DNA of 48,930 nucleotides from Deltaproteobacteria bacterium (GCA_020342025.1 CP070840.1:2266436-2315365); one strand, 5' to 3'. Positions 25,159 to 34,373 are shown, numbered from the stretch's first letter. Translations and numbers: made by a program. Notes: generated by a model not told the origin, from the letters alone.

Positions 25159-25475
25159 GAACCGGTTTCCTCCGTCATGCCCGGTTCAGCATCGCGAGCG
25201 CCCTGAATGGCAGAGGAGGGGGAGGTTCGAAACAGGAAAGGGGGTGAGATCACCTATTAGTCAGAAAAGCGCTTTAGTCATGATTAAGGAGGCCTTTTGT
25301 GCGAGATCTTCTCGGATTCATGGCATGGTTTTTTGTTAGAAATGAATTTGAGGAGATTTAAGAAAGAGGCAACGGACAGTGAATGATGTCGGCTATCAGC
25401 ACTTTATGGACTCTCGATTTTCAACGACCCGTTTGAGGAGCCCATGAGCCGGCAAAACCGTGAGAGGAGGGAAAA
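25159..25475 (+). other. Intergenic region before the second LIV operon
   Basis: About 320 bases. It contains the inverted repeat GAACCGG/CCGGTTC (25159-25187, 15-base loop), the palindrome AAAGCGCTTT (25266-25275), CGAGA-TCT-TCTCG (25302-25314) and a 20-codon frame with a perfect ribosome binding site (25299-25361). No convincing sigma-70 or sigma-54 promoter was found. Confidence 0.4.
25299..25361 (+). CDS. Possible 20-residue ORF with perfect ribosome binding site
   Basis: AAGGAGG (25286-25292) lies six bases before a GTG that opens a 20-codon frame (reading MRDLLGFMAWFF at the start, ending EFEEI). The peptide would have a short hydrophobic centre with charged ends, like a very small membrane peptide or a leader peptide. 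It lies about 115 bases before the second livJ-like gene. There is no known match I can name. Confidence 0.35.
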   Translation: MRDLLGFMAWFFVRNEFEEI

Positions 25476-26693
25476 ATGGACAAAGCTGCGAAGAATTCCA
25501 AACTGGCCATTTGCACGTTGTTAGCGGTTTTATTGATAACCTTTCCATTGACTGCCCATTCCAAGGACAAGATCGTTATTGGGAACGCCATCGCTCTTTC
25601 AGGTCCTTATGCGACAGGTGCACAAACGACACAGATAGCCCCTTACGACATGTGGGCCAAAGAGGTCAATGCCAAAGGGGGAATATATGTCAAAAAGTAT
25701 GGCAAAAAATTACCCGTAGAGATACTCAGATACGATGATAAGAGCGACAGAGGAACCTGTGTGAGACTGGTGGAGAAGTTGATCTTAGATGACAAGGTCG
25801 ACCTTTTGCTTCCACCTTGGAGTACGGGTCTTCACTTTGCCATAGCTCCTATTGTCACCAAATATAAGTATCCAGTCGTCGGCCCCACCGTTGATTCGCT
25901 GAAGCTTCGAGAAATTGCGCACACCATACCCTACATGTTTGTCATTTTGAACCAACCCCCGGAGAAGGCGGAAGCCATACTACCGCTTTGTAAAGAACTG
26001 GGAGTCCAGACGGCAGCGGTGATCCATCACGCGGACTTGCATGGGATAGAGTTTGCGGGTTATGTGGCACCCCGGTTAGCCGCAGGGGGTATCGACATCG
26101 TCCTGTACAAGAGCTATCCCCTGGGTGCCAAGGACCTGTCGCCCCTATTGAAAAAAATCAAGGCTGAAAATGTTGATGCCATGTTTGCCTTCTCTTATCC
26201 CCCCGGGACCTTCCTGATTACGGGGCAGGCAAAGGCGATTGGTCTGAACCCCAAGCTCTTCTACTGTAGCATTGGCACCGCTTTCTCCCCCTATAGAGAT
26301 GCTTTTGGTGCCGAGGTGGTGGAGGGTGTTATGGGCACTGGCGCGTGGAACCCGAAGGTTCCATATCCTGGAGCCAAGGAGTTCTGGGACAGGATGGTCC
26401 AGTTCTCGGGTCCAGGAAAAACGGACTGGTATGGAAATGCCTTTTCTTACTCTTCAGTTCAGGTTTTGCAGCAGGCTATCGAGAAGGCGGGAACCTTGGA
26501 CAGGGTAGCGATAAGGAATGTCATGGCCAGCGAGACGTTTAATACAGTCATTGGCCCGGTAAGATTTGAGAACCAGTTTAATGTGCAATCACCCGGCGAG
26601 GTGGGCCAGTGGCAGAAGGGACAATTTGAAGTGGTCGCGGCTAAAGAGAAGCGCACCGCAGAGCCTATCTACCCTAAGCCCCCGTGGCCGTAA
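25476..26693 (+). CDS. LIV-type ABC transporter substrate-binding protein (system 2)
   Basis: A 405-residue periplasmic binding protein of the LivJ family. A signal peptide is clear: MDKAAKNSK, a hydrophobic run, and a probable cleavage after AHS near residue 29. The mature part starts IVIGNAIALSGPYATGAQ and continues with NAKGGIYVKKYGKKLPVEI, very like the first system (NAAGGVYVKEFGKKIPIEI), so the two belong to one subfamily. The ligand loop differs (PPWSTGLHFAIAP), which suggests another substrate. GAGGAGGG precedes the ATG. It is followed by a 176-base gap with a long inverted repeat, then the permease genes. Confidence 0.9.
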   Translation: MDKAAKNSKLAICTLLAVLLITFPLTAHSKDKIVIGNAIALSGPYATGAQTTQIAPYDMWAKEVNAKGGIYVKKYGKKLPVEILRYDDKSDRGTCVRLVEKLILDDKVDLLLPPWSTGLHFAIAPIVTKYKYPVVGPTVDSLKLREIAHTIPYMFVILNQPPEKAEAILPLCKELGVQTAAVIHHADLHGIEFAGYVAPRLAAGGIDIVLYKSYPLGAKDLSPLLKKIKAENVDAMFAFSYPPGTFLITGQAKAIGLNPKLFYCSIGTAFSPYRDAFGAEVVEGVMGTGAWNPKVPYPGAKEFWDRMVQFSGPGKTDWYGNAFSYSSVQVLQQAIEKAGTLDRVAIRNVMASETFNTVIGPVRFENQFNVQSPGEVGQWQKGQFEVVAAKEKRTAEPIYPKPPWP

Positions 26694-26762
26694 GCCGGCA
26701 TTATGGGTCGAGTGAAACCCTATTGAAAAATTCCCATAGAAGGGTGTTCCACATTCCTCCGA

Positions 26763-26834
26763 GCGGGCTGTCTGGAAATACCACTTGACGAGGGAGATAA
26801 TCACTCGTAAGTGTTGTCTCTCCGGACAGCCTGC
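26763..26834 (+). promoter_or_regulatory. Long inverted repeat between livJ-like and livH-like genes (system 2)
   Basis: GCGGGCTGTCTGGA (26763-26776) pairs along all 14 bases with TCCGGACAGCCTGC (26821-26834), using two G-T pairs, across a 44-base spacer. It lies 36 bases before livH. Such structures after binding-protein genes often stabilise the upstream message so that the binding protein is made in excess; that role is inferred here. Confidence 0.45.
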
Positions 26835-26869
26835 GAGGACCTAATTGATGAAATGAAAAGGGCATTGTT

Positions 26870-27739
26870 GTGTTCGAAATCGTCCTGGATATAGTCATAG
26901 GCGGTTTATTAATGGGTGGGATTTACGCCCTGATCGCCGTGGGACTCAGCCTTCAGTATGGTGTTGGACGGGTACTGAACGTCTCTCATGGTGAGTTTAT
27001 TATGCTTGGGGCCTTTGCCACCTGGTCTCTTTACACCGTCTCGGGGATTAGCCCTCTGGTCTCTTTGGCCATTTGTGGTCCTATTCTGTTCGTCATCGGT
27101 TTTCTGATTCACAGGACGCTGTTTCAGTACCTTAGAGGCACGTCGGGATCTATAGACGCCTTTGCCGACAGTTCCCTCCTTGCCTCTTTTGGCCTCCTTT
27201 TCATCATTCAGAACGTGGCCTTAATCGTGTGGGAGGCTGACATTAGGGGATATTCCTATTTGGATTCCTCGGTGAGTATTTTTGGCGCCTTATTTTCGGC
27301 AAATCGTTTAGTCGCCCTTTTGTTTGCCGTCGGCATAAGCCTGGCGTTTTATTTTTTTCTCACGGGCACGCGCCTTGGAAAAGCCATTCGGGCAGCGGCT
27401 GAAGATCCTGTGACCGCCCAGGTAATGGGGGTAAACATCCATCGGGTGTTAGCCATATGTTTTGGCCTTGGGGCGTTGATGGCTGGTTTCGCGGGCGTGC
27501 TTATCAGTATGATGTATGAGATGCAACCAACGATGGGCCTCGAGTATACCATCATCGCCATTATTGTGGTTGTGCTTGGCGGATTGGGTAGTATCACCGG
27601 CAGTTTAATCGGGGGTTTTATCCTGGGCCTTATCGGCAGCATCGTGACCTATTTTGATGCGGGCCTGTCCCTCATTGCCTACTATGTGATCTTCATCCTC
27701 CTGCTCCTGATAAAACCAACGGGCATTTTTGGAAGATAG
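26870..27739 (+). CDS. livH: LIV-type ABC transporter permease LivH (system 2)
   Basis: A 289-residue membrane protein with about eight hydrophobic segments. LMGGIYALIAVGLSLQYGVG in the first helix, the NVSHGEFIMLGAF loop, the coupling segment AAAEDPVTAQVMGV, and the VVLGGLGSITGSLIGG segment are as expected for LivH. It starts with GTG at 26870, with AAAGGG about ten bases upstream, so translation may be modest. LivM begins four bases after its stop. Confidence 0.92.
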   Translation: MFEIVLDIVIGGLLMGGIYALIAVGLSLQYGVGRVLNVSHGEFIMLGAFATWSLYTVSGISPLVSLAICGPILFVIGFLIHRTLFQYLRGTSGSIDAFADSSLLASFGLLFIIQNVALIVWEADIRGYSYLDSSVSIFGALFSANRLVALLFAVGISLAFYFFLTGTRLGKAIRAAAEDPVTAQVMGVNIHRVLAICFGLGALMAGFAGVLISMMYEMQPTMGLEYTIIAIIVVVLGGLGSITGSLIGGFILGLIGSIVTYFDAGLSLIAYYVIFILLLLIKPTGIFGR

Positions 27740-27743
27740 AGAA

Positions 27744-28679
27744 ATGGATCGATTCAAAGTGATATCTAACAGGTTTTTTCTTTGGGGATTGCTTTTATTC
27801 ATCTTGCTCCTGTTGGCAACGATGCCCCTCTATGTCCGGCCCTATCTTATCATATTCCTGACTACAATCATTATGTATATAGTCATCACCGTGAGTTGGG
27901 CCATCTTCTCAGGACCTACCCGTTACATCTCACTGGCCTCCGCCGCATTCTTCGGTGTCGGCGTGTATGTCTCGGCGATGTTGGGGCAAGTATTGCCCCT
28001 GCCCGTGGTTATCGCCGTGGGTGGCCTGATCAGTATGATACTGGCCCTTTTCATAGGGCTTCTCACTCTCAGGCTGAAAGGCATGTATTTCATTATATTC
28101 ACTTTCGGGGTCAGCGAACTCATCAGACATTTTCTCCTGTGGTGGGAGACTAGTTTTACGGGCACGGTTGGCAGGTGGGTTGTGGCCGTAGACCACACGA
28201 CCGTTTATTACGTCATGCTCGTCATTTTTATGACGGCACTGCTTACCGGTCACCTCATCAAACGGTCTAAATTCGGGTTGGCGTTGCGGAGTATTGGAGA
28301 ATATGAGGAGGCCGCGGCTCACATAGGCATAAATGTCACTCTTTTAAAGACGATTACCTTTGCCGTCAGCGCCTTCTTCATGGGGGCCGCCGGGGCCATC
28401 ATGGCGACGCGATGGACATATATTGACCCACAAATTGCTTTTAACCCTCTTTTTTCTTTTATGCCCGTTTTGATGGCTATCTTCGGAGGTGTTGGCCAAC
28501 TCTACGGTCCCGTCATAGGCGCCGCCCTCTTTTCCCTCCTGGAAGAAGTGCTGATTACCGAGTTCCCCTACTACTATATGCTCCTTTTCGGTGCCATACT
28601 CATAGTCGTCATATTATTCCTGCCCCACGGTCTGGTGGGATTGATACAAAAATGGCAAAGGGGAGTTTTGGAGGGGTAA
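27744..28679 (+). CDS. livM: LIV-type ABC transporter permease LivM (system 2)
   Basis: A 311-residue permease with about nine hydrophobic segments. It carries the LivM-type SLASAAFFGVGVYV loop, the LRLKGMYFIIFTFG helix, the coupling segment SIGEYEEAAAHIGI and the late FGGVGQLYGPVIGA segment. The ATG at 27744 is chosen; a TTG at 27729 would overlap the end of livH and add five residues that do not resemble the family. The next gene begins directly after its stop. Confidence 0.9.
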   Translation: MDRFKVISNRFFLWGLLLFILLLLATMPLYVRPYLIIFLTTIIMYIVITVSWAIFSGPTRYISLASAAFFGVGVYVSAMLGQVLPLPVVIAVGGLISMILALFIGLLTLRLKGMYFIIFTFGVSELIRHFLLWWETSFTGTVGRWVVAVDHTTVYYVMLVIFMTALLTGHLIKRSKFGLALRSIGEYEEAAAHIGINVTLLKTITFAVSAFFMGAAGAIMATRWTYIDPQIAFNPLFSFMPVLMAIFGGVGQLYGPVIGAALFSLLEEVLITEFPYYYMLLFGAILIVVILFLPHGLVGLIQKWQRGVLEG

Positions 28680-28680
28680 G

Positions 28681-29403
28681 ATGCGAATTCTTGAAGGAGA
28701 AGGGGTCACAAAAACCTTTGGCGGTCTAACAGCCGTCTTTAATGTGGACTTCCACATAAATCAAGGCGAAATTGTAGGCCTCATCGGTCCAAACGGAGCC
28801 GGTAAAACGACACTTTTTAATCTCATATCTGGAGCTCTTCCCCCAACCTCTGGGATGACAAGATTTAAAGGTGAAAGCATAACCGGCTTGAAGCCAAATC
28901 AGATTTGTAAGCGAGGAATAGCAAGAACCTTTCAATTAATCAAGCTTTTCGGAAATATGACTGCTTTTGAGAATGTATTCCTGGCATCTCTGTTCGGGAC
29001 GTCAAGGGATATCAATGAATCGGATGCCAAGAAGGAGACCTTGGAGTTATTAGAGTTTGTGGGATTGTCAGCAGTGAAAACGACTGTCGCAAGAGACTTA
29101 ACGCTGGCTAACCAGAAGCGACTCGAAGTGGCTAGAGCCCTAGCCACCAGGCCAGAACTCGTGTTGCTTGATGAACTGATGGCAGGATTAAACCCCACTG
29201 AAGTAGCACAGGCTATGGAGTTAGTCACAAGGATTCGGGATAAAGGGATTACCGTTTTTATGATTGAGCATGTCATGAAGGCCATTATGAGCGTATGTAA
29301 CCAGATTATGGTTCTGGATCATGGTGTGAAGATTGCGGAAGGAACGCCGCGGGAGATTACAACCGACAAAAAAGTTATTGAGGTATACCTAGGGGAAGAA
29401 TAG
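28681..29403 (+). CDS. livG: LIV-type ABC transporter ATP-binding protein LivG (system 2)
   Basis: A 240-residue ATPase with Walker A GPNGAGKT near 36-43, Walker B LVLLDE followed by LMAGLNP, and the switch histidine in MIEHVM. The signature motif is LTLANQK instead of LSYGQQ, as in the first system (LTLVDRK). The ATG overlaps nothing but directly follows the livM stop (one base between). The two LivG proteins are clearly close relatives. Confidence 0.92.
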   Translation: MRILEGEGVTKTFGGLTAVFNVDFHINQGEIVGLIGPNGAGKTTLFNLISGALPPTSGMTRFKGESITGLKPNQICKRGIARTFQLIKLFGNMTAFENVFLASLFGTSRDINESDAKKETLELLEFVGLSAVKTTVARDLTLANQKRLEVARALATRPELVLLDELMAGLNPTEVAQAMELVTRIRDKGITVFMIEHVMKAIMSVCNQIMVLDHGVKIAEGTPREITTDKKVIEVYLGEE

Positions 29404-29407
29404 GTTC

Positions 29408-30112
29408 ATGCTGGAAGTTAGCCAATTAGATACCTTTTATGGCAAGACTCAGGCCATGTGGGGCGTTTCTCTAAGAGTGGACGAGAAACAGATAGTTTCT
29501 CTAGTGGGCGCGAACGAAGCCGGCAAAACGACTCTGCTTAAATCCATATGCGGTATGCTGCATCCGGCTTCCGGTAGCGTGGAGTTCCTTGGCAGACGTA
29601 TAGACGGGTTAACGCCCCATTCCATTGTGAAACTAGGTATCTCTTACGTCCCCGAGGGCGGAAAACCGTTTACCGACATGACAGTGCGTGAAAACCTGGA
29701 GATGGGTGCGTATCCTTATCAAGCGTGGAAGCATAGGGAAGAAAGGCTTGAGCAAGTATATCAGGTTTTCCCCTATTTAAAGTCAAGGGAGCGGCAATTA
29801 GCCAGAACACTGAGCGGTGGTGAACGGCAGGTGTTGGCTATGGGACGGAGTCTCATGGCGAGCCCCAAGCTGATCATGTTTGATGAACCCTCATACGGCC
29901 TGGCCCCGCTCATGGTAAAAGAGCTTTTTAAGTTTATAAGGACACTGAACGAGCAAGGCATTACGGTCTTACTCGTTGAGCAGAATATTCGACACGCACT
30001 GGAAATTGCTGATCGAGCATATGTATTGGAAAACGGTCGTATAGTCTTAGAGGGAAAAAGCGGCGAGCTTCTGCAAAACAGCCACATTAAAAAGGCATAT
30101 TTGGGGCTTTAG
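29408..30112 (+). CDS. livF: LIV-type ABC transporter ATP-binding protein LivF (system 2)
   Basis: A 234-residue ATPase with a canonical signature LSGGERQ, Walker B LIMFDEPSYGLAP and switch VEQNI. Walker A reads GANEAGKT instead of the usual GANGAGKT; the essential glycines, lysine and threonine are kept, so it should bind ATP. It starts four bases after livG and closes the second LIV operon, 29 bases from a convergent ligase gene. No terminator fits in that small gap, so the opposing transcripts may overlap. Confidence 0.92.
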   Translation: MLEVSQLDTFYGKTQAMWGVSLRVDEKQIVSLVGANEAGKTTLLKSICGMLHPASGSVEFLGRRIDGLTPHSIVKLGISYVPEGGKPFTDMTVRENLEMGAYPYQAWKHREERLEQVYQVFPYLKSRERQLARTLSGGERQVLAMGRSLMASPKLIMFDEPSYGLAPLMVKELFKFIRTLNEQGITVLLVEQNIRHALEIADRAYVLENGRIVLEGKSGELLQNSHIKKAYLGL

Positions 30113-30141
30113 CATTACGGGTGGTAGAAGTGAATATGGGT

Positions 30142-31470
30142 CTATTCTTCGTAGAGTTTCCTAATGTAATTGGCCTTCATCTCGAAACGAGGTAGTGTTC
30201 CCTCTGGGACCAGTTGCACATCAGCCCGAAATACCAACTTGTCTCTCAATATCCCCTCTAACTCCTTTTTCAGGGTCTCAAGGTCCTTTTGGCCCGGTAC
30301 GTACTCCACCTGAATTTTGAGTGGGGGCCCAACGGCCGGTCCCGGTTTGTCCAGCAGGATGAGCATGTCACCCGTAATCCGCGGCCGGAAGGACGTGATG
30401 ACATCCTTGATCGCGGAGGGAAAGACGTTAACGCCAAGTAAAATAAGCATATCGTCAGTGCGACCGATACATCTTGTGCGAAAGCTGGTGCGGCCGCACT
30501 CACAAGGATCTGTAAAAACGGTGATTCTGTCCCGGGTCCTAAATCTGACCACAGGGCAACACTCTCTATCGATCAAGGTGTAAACCAGTTCTCCTTCAGC
30601 CCCATCTTTCATTTCCCTGACCTGGCCGGACTCTGGGTCGATCAGTTCAGGGAATATGTACTCCTGCGCGCAAAAGTGCATCCCTTGTTGCGCAGGGCAT
30701 TCCCCGAAGATGATGGGCGCAGCGTCTGAATTGCCCATGCCTTCGCTGACTATGCACTGATAGTCTGTTTGGAGTCGCTTCTTTATGGCGGGGACTCCCC
30801 CTCCCGGTTCTGCCCCAACCACCAGTTTTTCGAAACCGAGTTCCGACGGTTCCATGTTATGATTTTTCCTCACGTAATCAGCAAAATACTGGGCATAGGA
30901 TGGGGTGCAGTGTAGCACGTTGCCCCCTAACCTCTTTGTGGTCATCACGACTCGGTCCGATGCGCCCGTGCCGATGGGAACAAAGGCGGCGCCAATATGC
31001 TCGATGGCATCCTTAACCGGAAGACCCCCTACAAAGAAGGTGAGTCCCACGGCATGGATGACCACGTCCGTTGGTCTTACACTTTTTGAAAAAAGAGAAC
31101 GGGCTGTGATATCGGTCCAAACCTGATGATCATGGCGAGTGATACCGACAAAGGTGGGAATACCCGTGGTCCCGGATGAGGATTGGATGCGGATGATGTT
31201 ATGCATAGGAGCGATGCAGTGGGATCCCAACGGGGGCATTTCTTCCTGGCTCTTCCTTAGTTCGTCCTTTTCGGTGAAGGGGAGTTTGTGTAAATCTTCC
31301 AGTCCTCTGATATCACCCCTTTCCACACCATGTTCCTTGAATTTTTTCTGATAGAAGGGAGACTTTTCCCATACGTAATCCATCTGCTTTAGGAATTTTC
31401 GCTCCTGAATGGGGCGTAATTCGTCTGAGCTCATGGTTTCAATTTTTTCATTCAGAAATTCTTTCTTCAT
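30142..31470 (-). CDS. Phenylacetate-CoA ligase-like AMP-forming ligase (copy 2)
   Basis: A 442-residue PaaK-type ligase, the second in the window. The phosphate-binding loop SSGTTG is at 98-103, a NSDAAP motif replaces the usual glycine-containing adenylate loop, and CECGRTSF followed by CIGRTDDMLILLGVNVFPS marks the hinge and C-terminal lobe exactly as in phenylacetate-CoA ligases. The end LPRFEMKANYIRKLYE carries the candidate catalytic lysine. It is closer to true PaaK than copy 1, which lacks the MLILLGVNVFPS string. Its ATG lies inside the end of the Tm-1-like gene (four-base overlap), so the two are translated together. The acid it activates is unknown. Confidence 0.87.
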   Translation of the reverse strand: MKKEFLNEKIETMSSDELRPIQERKFLKQMDYVWEKSPFYQKKFKEHGVERGDIRGLEDLHKLPFTEKDELRKSQEEMPPLGSHCIAPMHNIIRIQSSSGTTGIPTFVGITRHDHQVWTDITARSLFSKSVRPTDVVIHAVGLTFFVGGLPVKDAIEHIGAAFVPIGTGASDRVVMTTKRLGGNVLHCTPSYAQYFADYVRKNHNMEPSELGFEKLVVGAEPGGGVPAIKKRLQTDYQCIVSEGMGNSDAAPIIFGECPAQQGMHFCAQEYIFPELIDPESGQVREMKDGAEGELVYTLIDRECCPVVRFRTRDRITVFTDPCECGRTSFRTRCIGRTDDMLILLGVNVFPSAIKDVITSFRPRITGDMLILLDKPGPAVGPPLKIQVEYVPGQKDLETLKKELEGILRDKLVFRADVQLVPEGTLPRFEMKANYIRKLYEE

Positions 31471-32699
31471 GCTTTCTTTTCCTCCATAAACTTGACAAGG
31501 CTGTTGACCAATGCTCGGGCCGTATCGAGATCTTCCAAGTTACAGTCCACTTCCTCCATTTCAAGTGGAACCCGCAGATTCCTTTTCAATTCCTCTATAA
31601 AGATCTGATCTTCTTGGGGGTCATAAAGGACGCTCCCTTCTCTGTCTAGAGAGGACCAACCCCTCAAAGGCACCACCAGTTTTATGGGACCCTTGGTCTT
31701 GTTTATTTTCTCTGCATAGAGCTTGGCGCCGATTTTCATCTCATCCACCGGAAATCGGGCCATGGCCCTCATTTCGTCAATTTCAAGGACCTTACCCGTT
31801 GCAAGGTACTTCTCCCTGTTGGTACGAGTGGGTCCCGCACCTGTAATGTTAAAGCAGCACGGGGCCCATACCTGCGGGATGCCTCTTTCACCGGCAGCAT
31901 CAAGTCTTGCCATCCCGGCAGGACGATTTCCTTTGAACCGTTCCTCGATAAGCCCGGCGGGAACGATCTCTATGACGCCGTCGAAGAAGCCCTGGGAAAT
32001 GAGCCGATCCATGGCTCGATCACTGATGCCCTGGGCATGAAAGGGATATACGTGGTATCCCTTTTCTTCTAAGAGTTGCTCCACATGCTTGGCGCATTGA
32101 TCTGAAAATCCCAGTTCAGTGATAGCCACAGAAGGGTAAGGGAGTTTCAAAGATGTGTGATCATAGGCTTCCTCTACCATCCCCGAAATCGCCCCGGCCA
32201 CCTGTGAAATGGCATTCTTGATGAGGTCATTCATCCCAGCAATTTCCATAATCAGTTGCATTACAATCAGGTCAGTGGCTTCAAACCATCTCGCCACGTA
32301 GACCGTCTGGGCAGCAGGAACAGCAATGACCTTGGGAATTCCAAAGGGCAATTTGGACATCACTTGCGACGCGATCAAGGCAATGGTGGACCCTCCCAGG
32401 GATACAATGCCGTGCAGATCCCTCCGTGAAAGAAGATCCAAGGCCTTTTGCTGGGCCCCGGCACTCATGGCGTTCGTGATGGTGAGCCTGTCTTTCGAGG
32501 CCCTTATTGCTTCTATATCCTTGCCTGCCAGACCGGCAATTTCTTCGGAGGTTATATCTGCTTGATAGGAGGGATCTCCTCCCATGCTGATATCCATGAG
32601 GATGGCCTCATGCCCTCGGGACTCAATCCGCTCCTTGAGGAACCGCAACTGATCACCTTTGGTGTCCACTGTGCCAATAATGACAATCTTTTTCTTCAT
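31467..32699 (-). CDS. Tm-1-like ATP-binding domain protein (UPF0261)
   Basis: A 410-residue protein of the UPF0261/Tm-1-like family. The N-terminus IVIIGTVDTKGDQLRFLKER and DISMGGDP near 37-44 are characteristic, as are the GGSTIALIAS loop near 107-116 and VVPLRGWSSLDREGS near 347-361. Tm-1 of tomato binds a viral helicase, but bacterial members are found in catabolic operons and have no settled function; an ATP-dependent step is possible. It ends four bases inside the ligase gene and follows the acyl-CoA synthetase by 78 bases, so it is part of the seven-gene minus-strand run. Confidence 0.85.
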   Translation of the reverse strand: MKKKIVIIGTVDTKGDQLRFLKERIESRGHEAILMDISMGGDPSYQADITSEEIAGLAGKDIEAIRASKDRLTITNAMSAGAQQKALDLLSRRDLHGIVSLGGSTIALIASQVMSKLPFGIPKVIAVPAAQTVYVARWFEATDLIVMQLIMEIAGMNDLIKNAISQVAGAISGMVEEAYDHTSLKLPYPSVAITELGFSDQCAKHVEQLLEEKGYHVYPFHAQGISDRAMDRLISQGFFDGVIEIVPAGLIEERFKGNRPAGMARLDAAGERGIPQVWAPCCFNITGAGPTRTNREKYLATGKVLEIDEMRAMARFPVDEMKIGAKLYAEKINKTKGPIKLVVPLRGWSSLDREGSVLYDPQEDQIFIEELKRNLRVPLEMEEVDCNLEDLDTARALVNSLVKFMEEKKA

Positions 32700-32777
32700 A
32701 AACTTGCCCTATTCTTTATGGTTTGGGGACTGTTTTCTTAGATCGCCTTCTTTGCGCGCATCTTTCATCCGCAGGGG

Positions 32778-34373
32778 TTAACGCTTGATTTTGATGCCCG
32801 CCTTTTCTAGATCCCAGGTGTTTTCCGTAATGCCCGCCTCCCTCAACCGATACTTCTCCACCCGGTTGGTCGGGGTCTTGGGGAGTTCGGGTACAAACTC
32901 CAAATACCGAGGAACGGCGAAGTATGCCATCCTCTCGTTACAGTATTTAATCAAATCTTCGGGGGGCAGGTTCTCCCCTGGTCTAAGGACGATATTGGCC
33001 TTCACGTCATCCTCGCCAAGTTCTGAAGGGACAGCAAAGACAGCAGACTCCAGGATTTTAGGGTGTTCGTTTATAACCTTCTCCACCTCAAAAGAAGAGA
33101 TGTTCTCCCCTCGACGGCGAATGGCGTCTTTCTTGCGGTCCACGAAGTAGAAGTATCCTTCCTCATCTTTTCTAGCATAGTCTCCGGAGTGGAACCAGAG
33201 GTTACGATAGGCTTCCAGGGTTTTATCCGGCATATTGTAATACCCCGACATCATAATGTAAGGTCTTTTGGGCCGCACCACGATTTCACCGATGTCTCCC
33301 ACTGGCACCTCCATATCATCATCATCCACCAGAATCACCTCAAATAGGTCATCGAGCACCTTTCCGCAGGCCCCGGTTTTTCGGTCGTCAATGGCATCAT
33401 GGATGACAAGCCCTATTTCGCTCATTCCAAACCCCTCCAGACAGATGAAGCCAAAACGCCGTTCCAGTTGTTTCATCACGTCGGGCGGACAGGCCGCTCC
33501 AAAAGCTATCCGGACTGGATTGTCAGCGTCGTCTTCCCGTGGTTCTTGCTTGGATAGTATGGTCATTACCGCGCCCAGATAGTTAAATTGAGTGGCGCCA
33601 TATTTACGGATATCGTTCCAAAAATTTGATGCACTGAACCGCTCGCTCAAAACGGCCTGGGCATCAGCCACCAGCGCTGCCACGGTGGTCATGAGCTGAG
33701 CATTCATATGGAAGAGTGGGAGGAATGTATACAGGATATCCTGGGAGCCTGCATCCCGCAGTCTGGATACCAGTCTGGCCGTGTGCAGGAAAAAGTTGTG
33801 GGAGCCGACTGCGCCTTTTGAAAGGCCAGTAGTGCCGGAAGTGTAGATGATGCCGGCCGGATCTGAAGGCTTGATATCCACTTGCAACGGGTCAGCCGAG
33901 AAATGAAAAAAATCTTCTATAGCAGATATCGGGACGGAAAGGGAGTCACTGATGCCTTTGTCTAACTCACCGTGGCAGATAATTTGCTTGAGTTTTGTCA
34001 GATCTTCCTTAATGGGTAAAAGCCTTTCCAAAAAGTCACTGTCAATGATCAGCAGTTTCGATTCTGAGTTATTGATGATATGTTTTAGGAGATTGCCTTT
34101 GTAGGCTGTATTTATGGGTACCTCCACGGCTCCCAGTTTAGAAGAACCGAACCATACATGCAGAAAATTAGGATGGTTCTTCATCATAATGGCAACCTTG
34201 TCATCTTTTTGAATGCCAAGATCTTTAAACCCGTGTGCAAACTGGTTGGAAAAATGGTCCAATTGTTCATAGGTGATCTTTTCATCTTTAAAGAACAAAA
34301 ATGTGCGATCCCCATGGGAGCGACCCTTTTCCTGAATCAGTCTTCCCAGGACGTTTTCTTCAGTGCCGGACAT
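32778..34373 (-). CDS. AMP-dependent acyl-CoA synthetase (CaiC-like)
   Basis: A 531-residue ANL-family ligase. The phosphate loop YTSGTTGLSKG is near 177-187, the aromatic-glycine adenylate motif is GFGMSE, the hinge is YFVDRKKDAIRRRGENIS, and the catalytic lysine is in PTNRVEKYRLR near the C-terminus; all are complete. The sequence resembles crotonobetaine/carnitine-CoA and medium-chain acyl ligases. I start at the ATG at 34373, because AAGGAGG ends six bases before it; a GTG two codons earlier would overlap that site. It lies 98 bases after the DUF169 gene on the same strand. Confidence 0.88.
   Translation of the reverse strand: MSGTEENVLGRLIQEKGRSHGDRTFLFFKDEKITYEQLDHFSNQFAHGFKDLGIQKDDKVAIMMKNHPNFLHVWFGSSKLGAVEVPINTAYKGNLLKHIINNSESKLLIIDSDFLERLLPIKEDLTKLKQIICHGELDKGISDSLSVPISAIEDFFHFSADPLQVDIKPSDPAGIIYTSGTTGLSKGAVGSHNFFLHTARLVSRLRDAGSQDILYTFLPLFHMNAQLMTTVAALVADAQAVLSERFSASNFWNDIRKYGATQFNYLGAVMTILSKQEPREDDADNPVRIAFGAACPPDVMKQLERRFGFICLEGFGMSEIGLVIHDAIDDRKTGACGKVLDDLFEVILVDDDDMEVPVGDIGEIVVRPKRPYIMMSGYYNMPDKTLEAYRNLWFHSGDYARKDEEGYFYFVDRKKDAIRRRGENISSFEVEKVINEHPKILESAVFAVPSELGEDDVKANIVLRPGENLPPEDLIKYCNERMAYFAVPRYLEFVPELPKTPTNRVEKYRLREAGITENTWDLEKAGIKIKR

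Noticed and set aside
25315..25335. A possible sigma-54 promoter (TGGCATG followed by TTTG) before the second LIV operon.
   Set aside because: The GG to GC spacing is wrong and the -12 GC is missing.
29408..30112. A broken Walker A in LivF of system 2 (GANEAGKT).
   Set aside because: The GxxxxGKT pattern is intact; the extra glutamate lies at a variable position.
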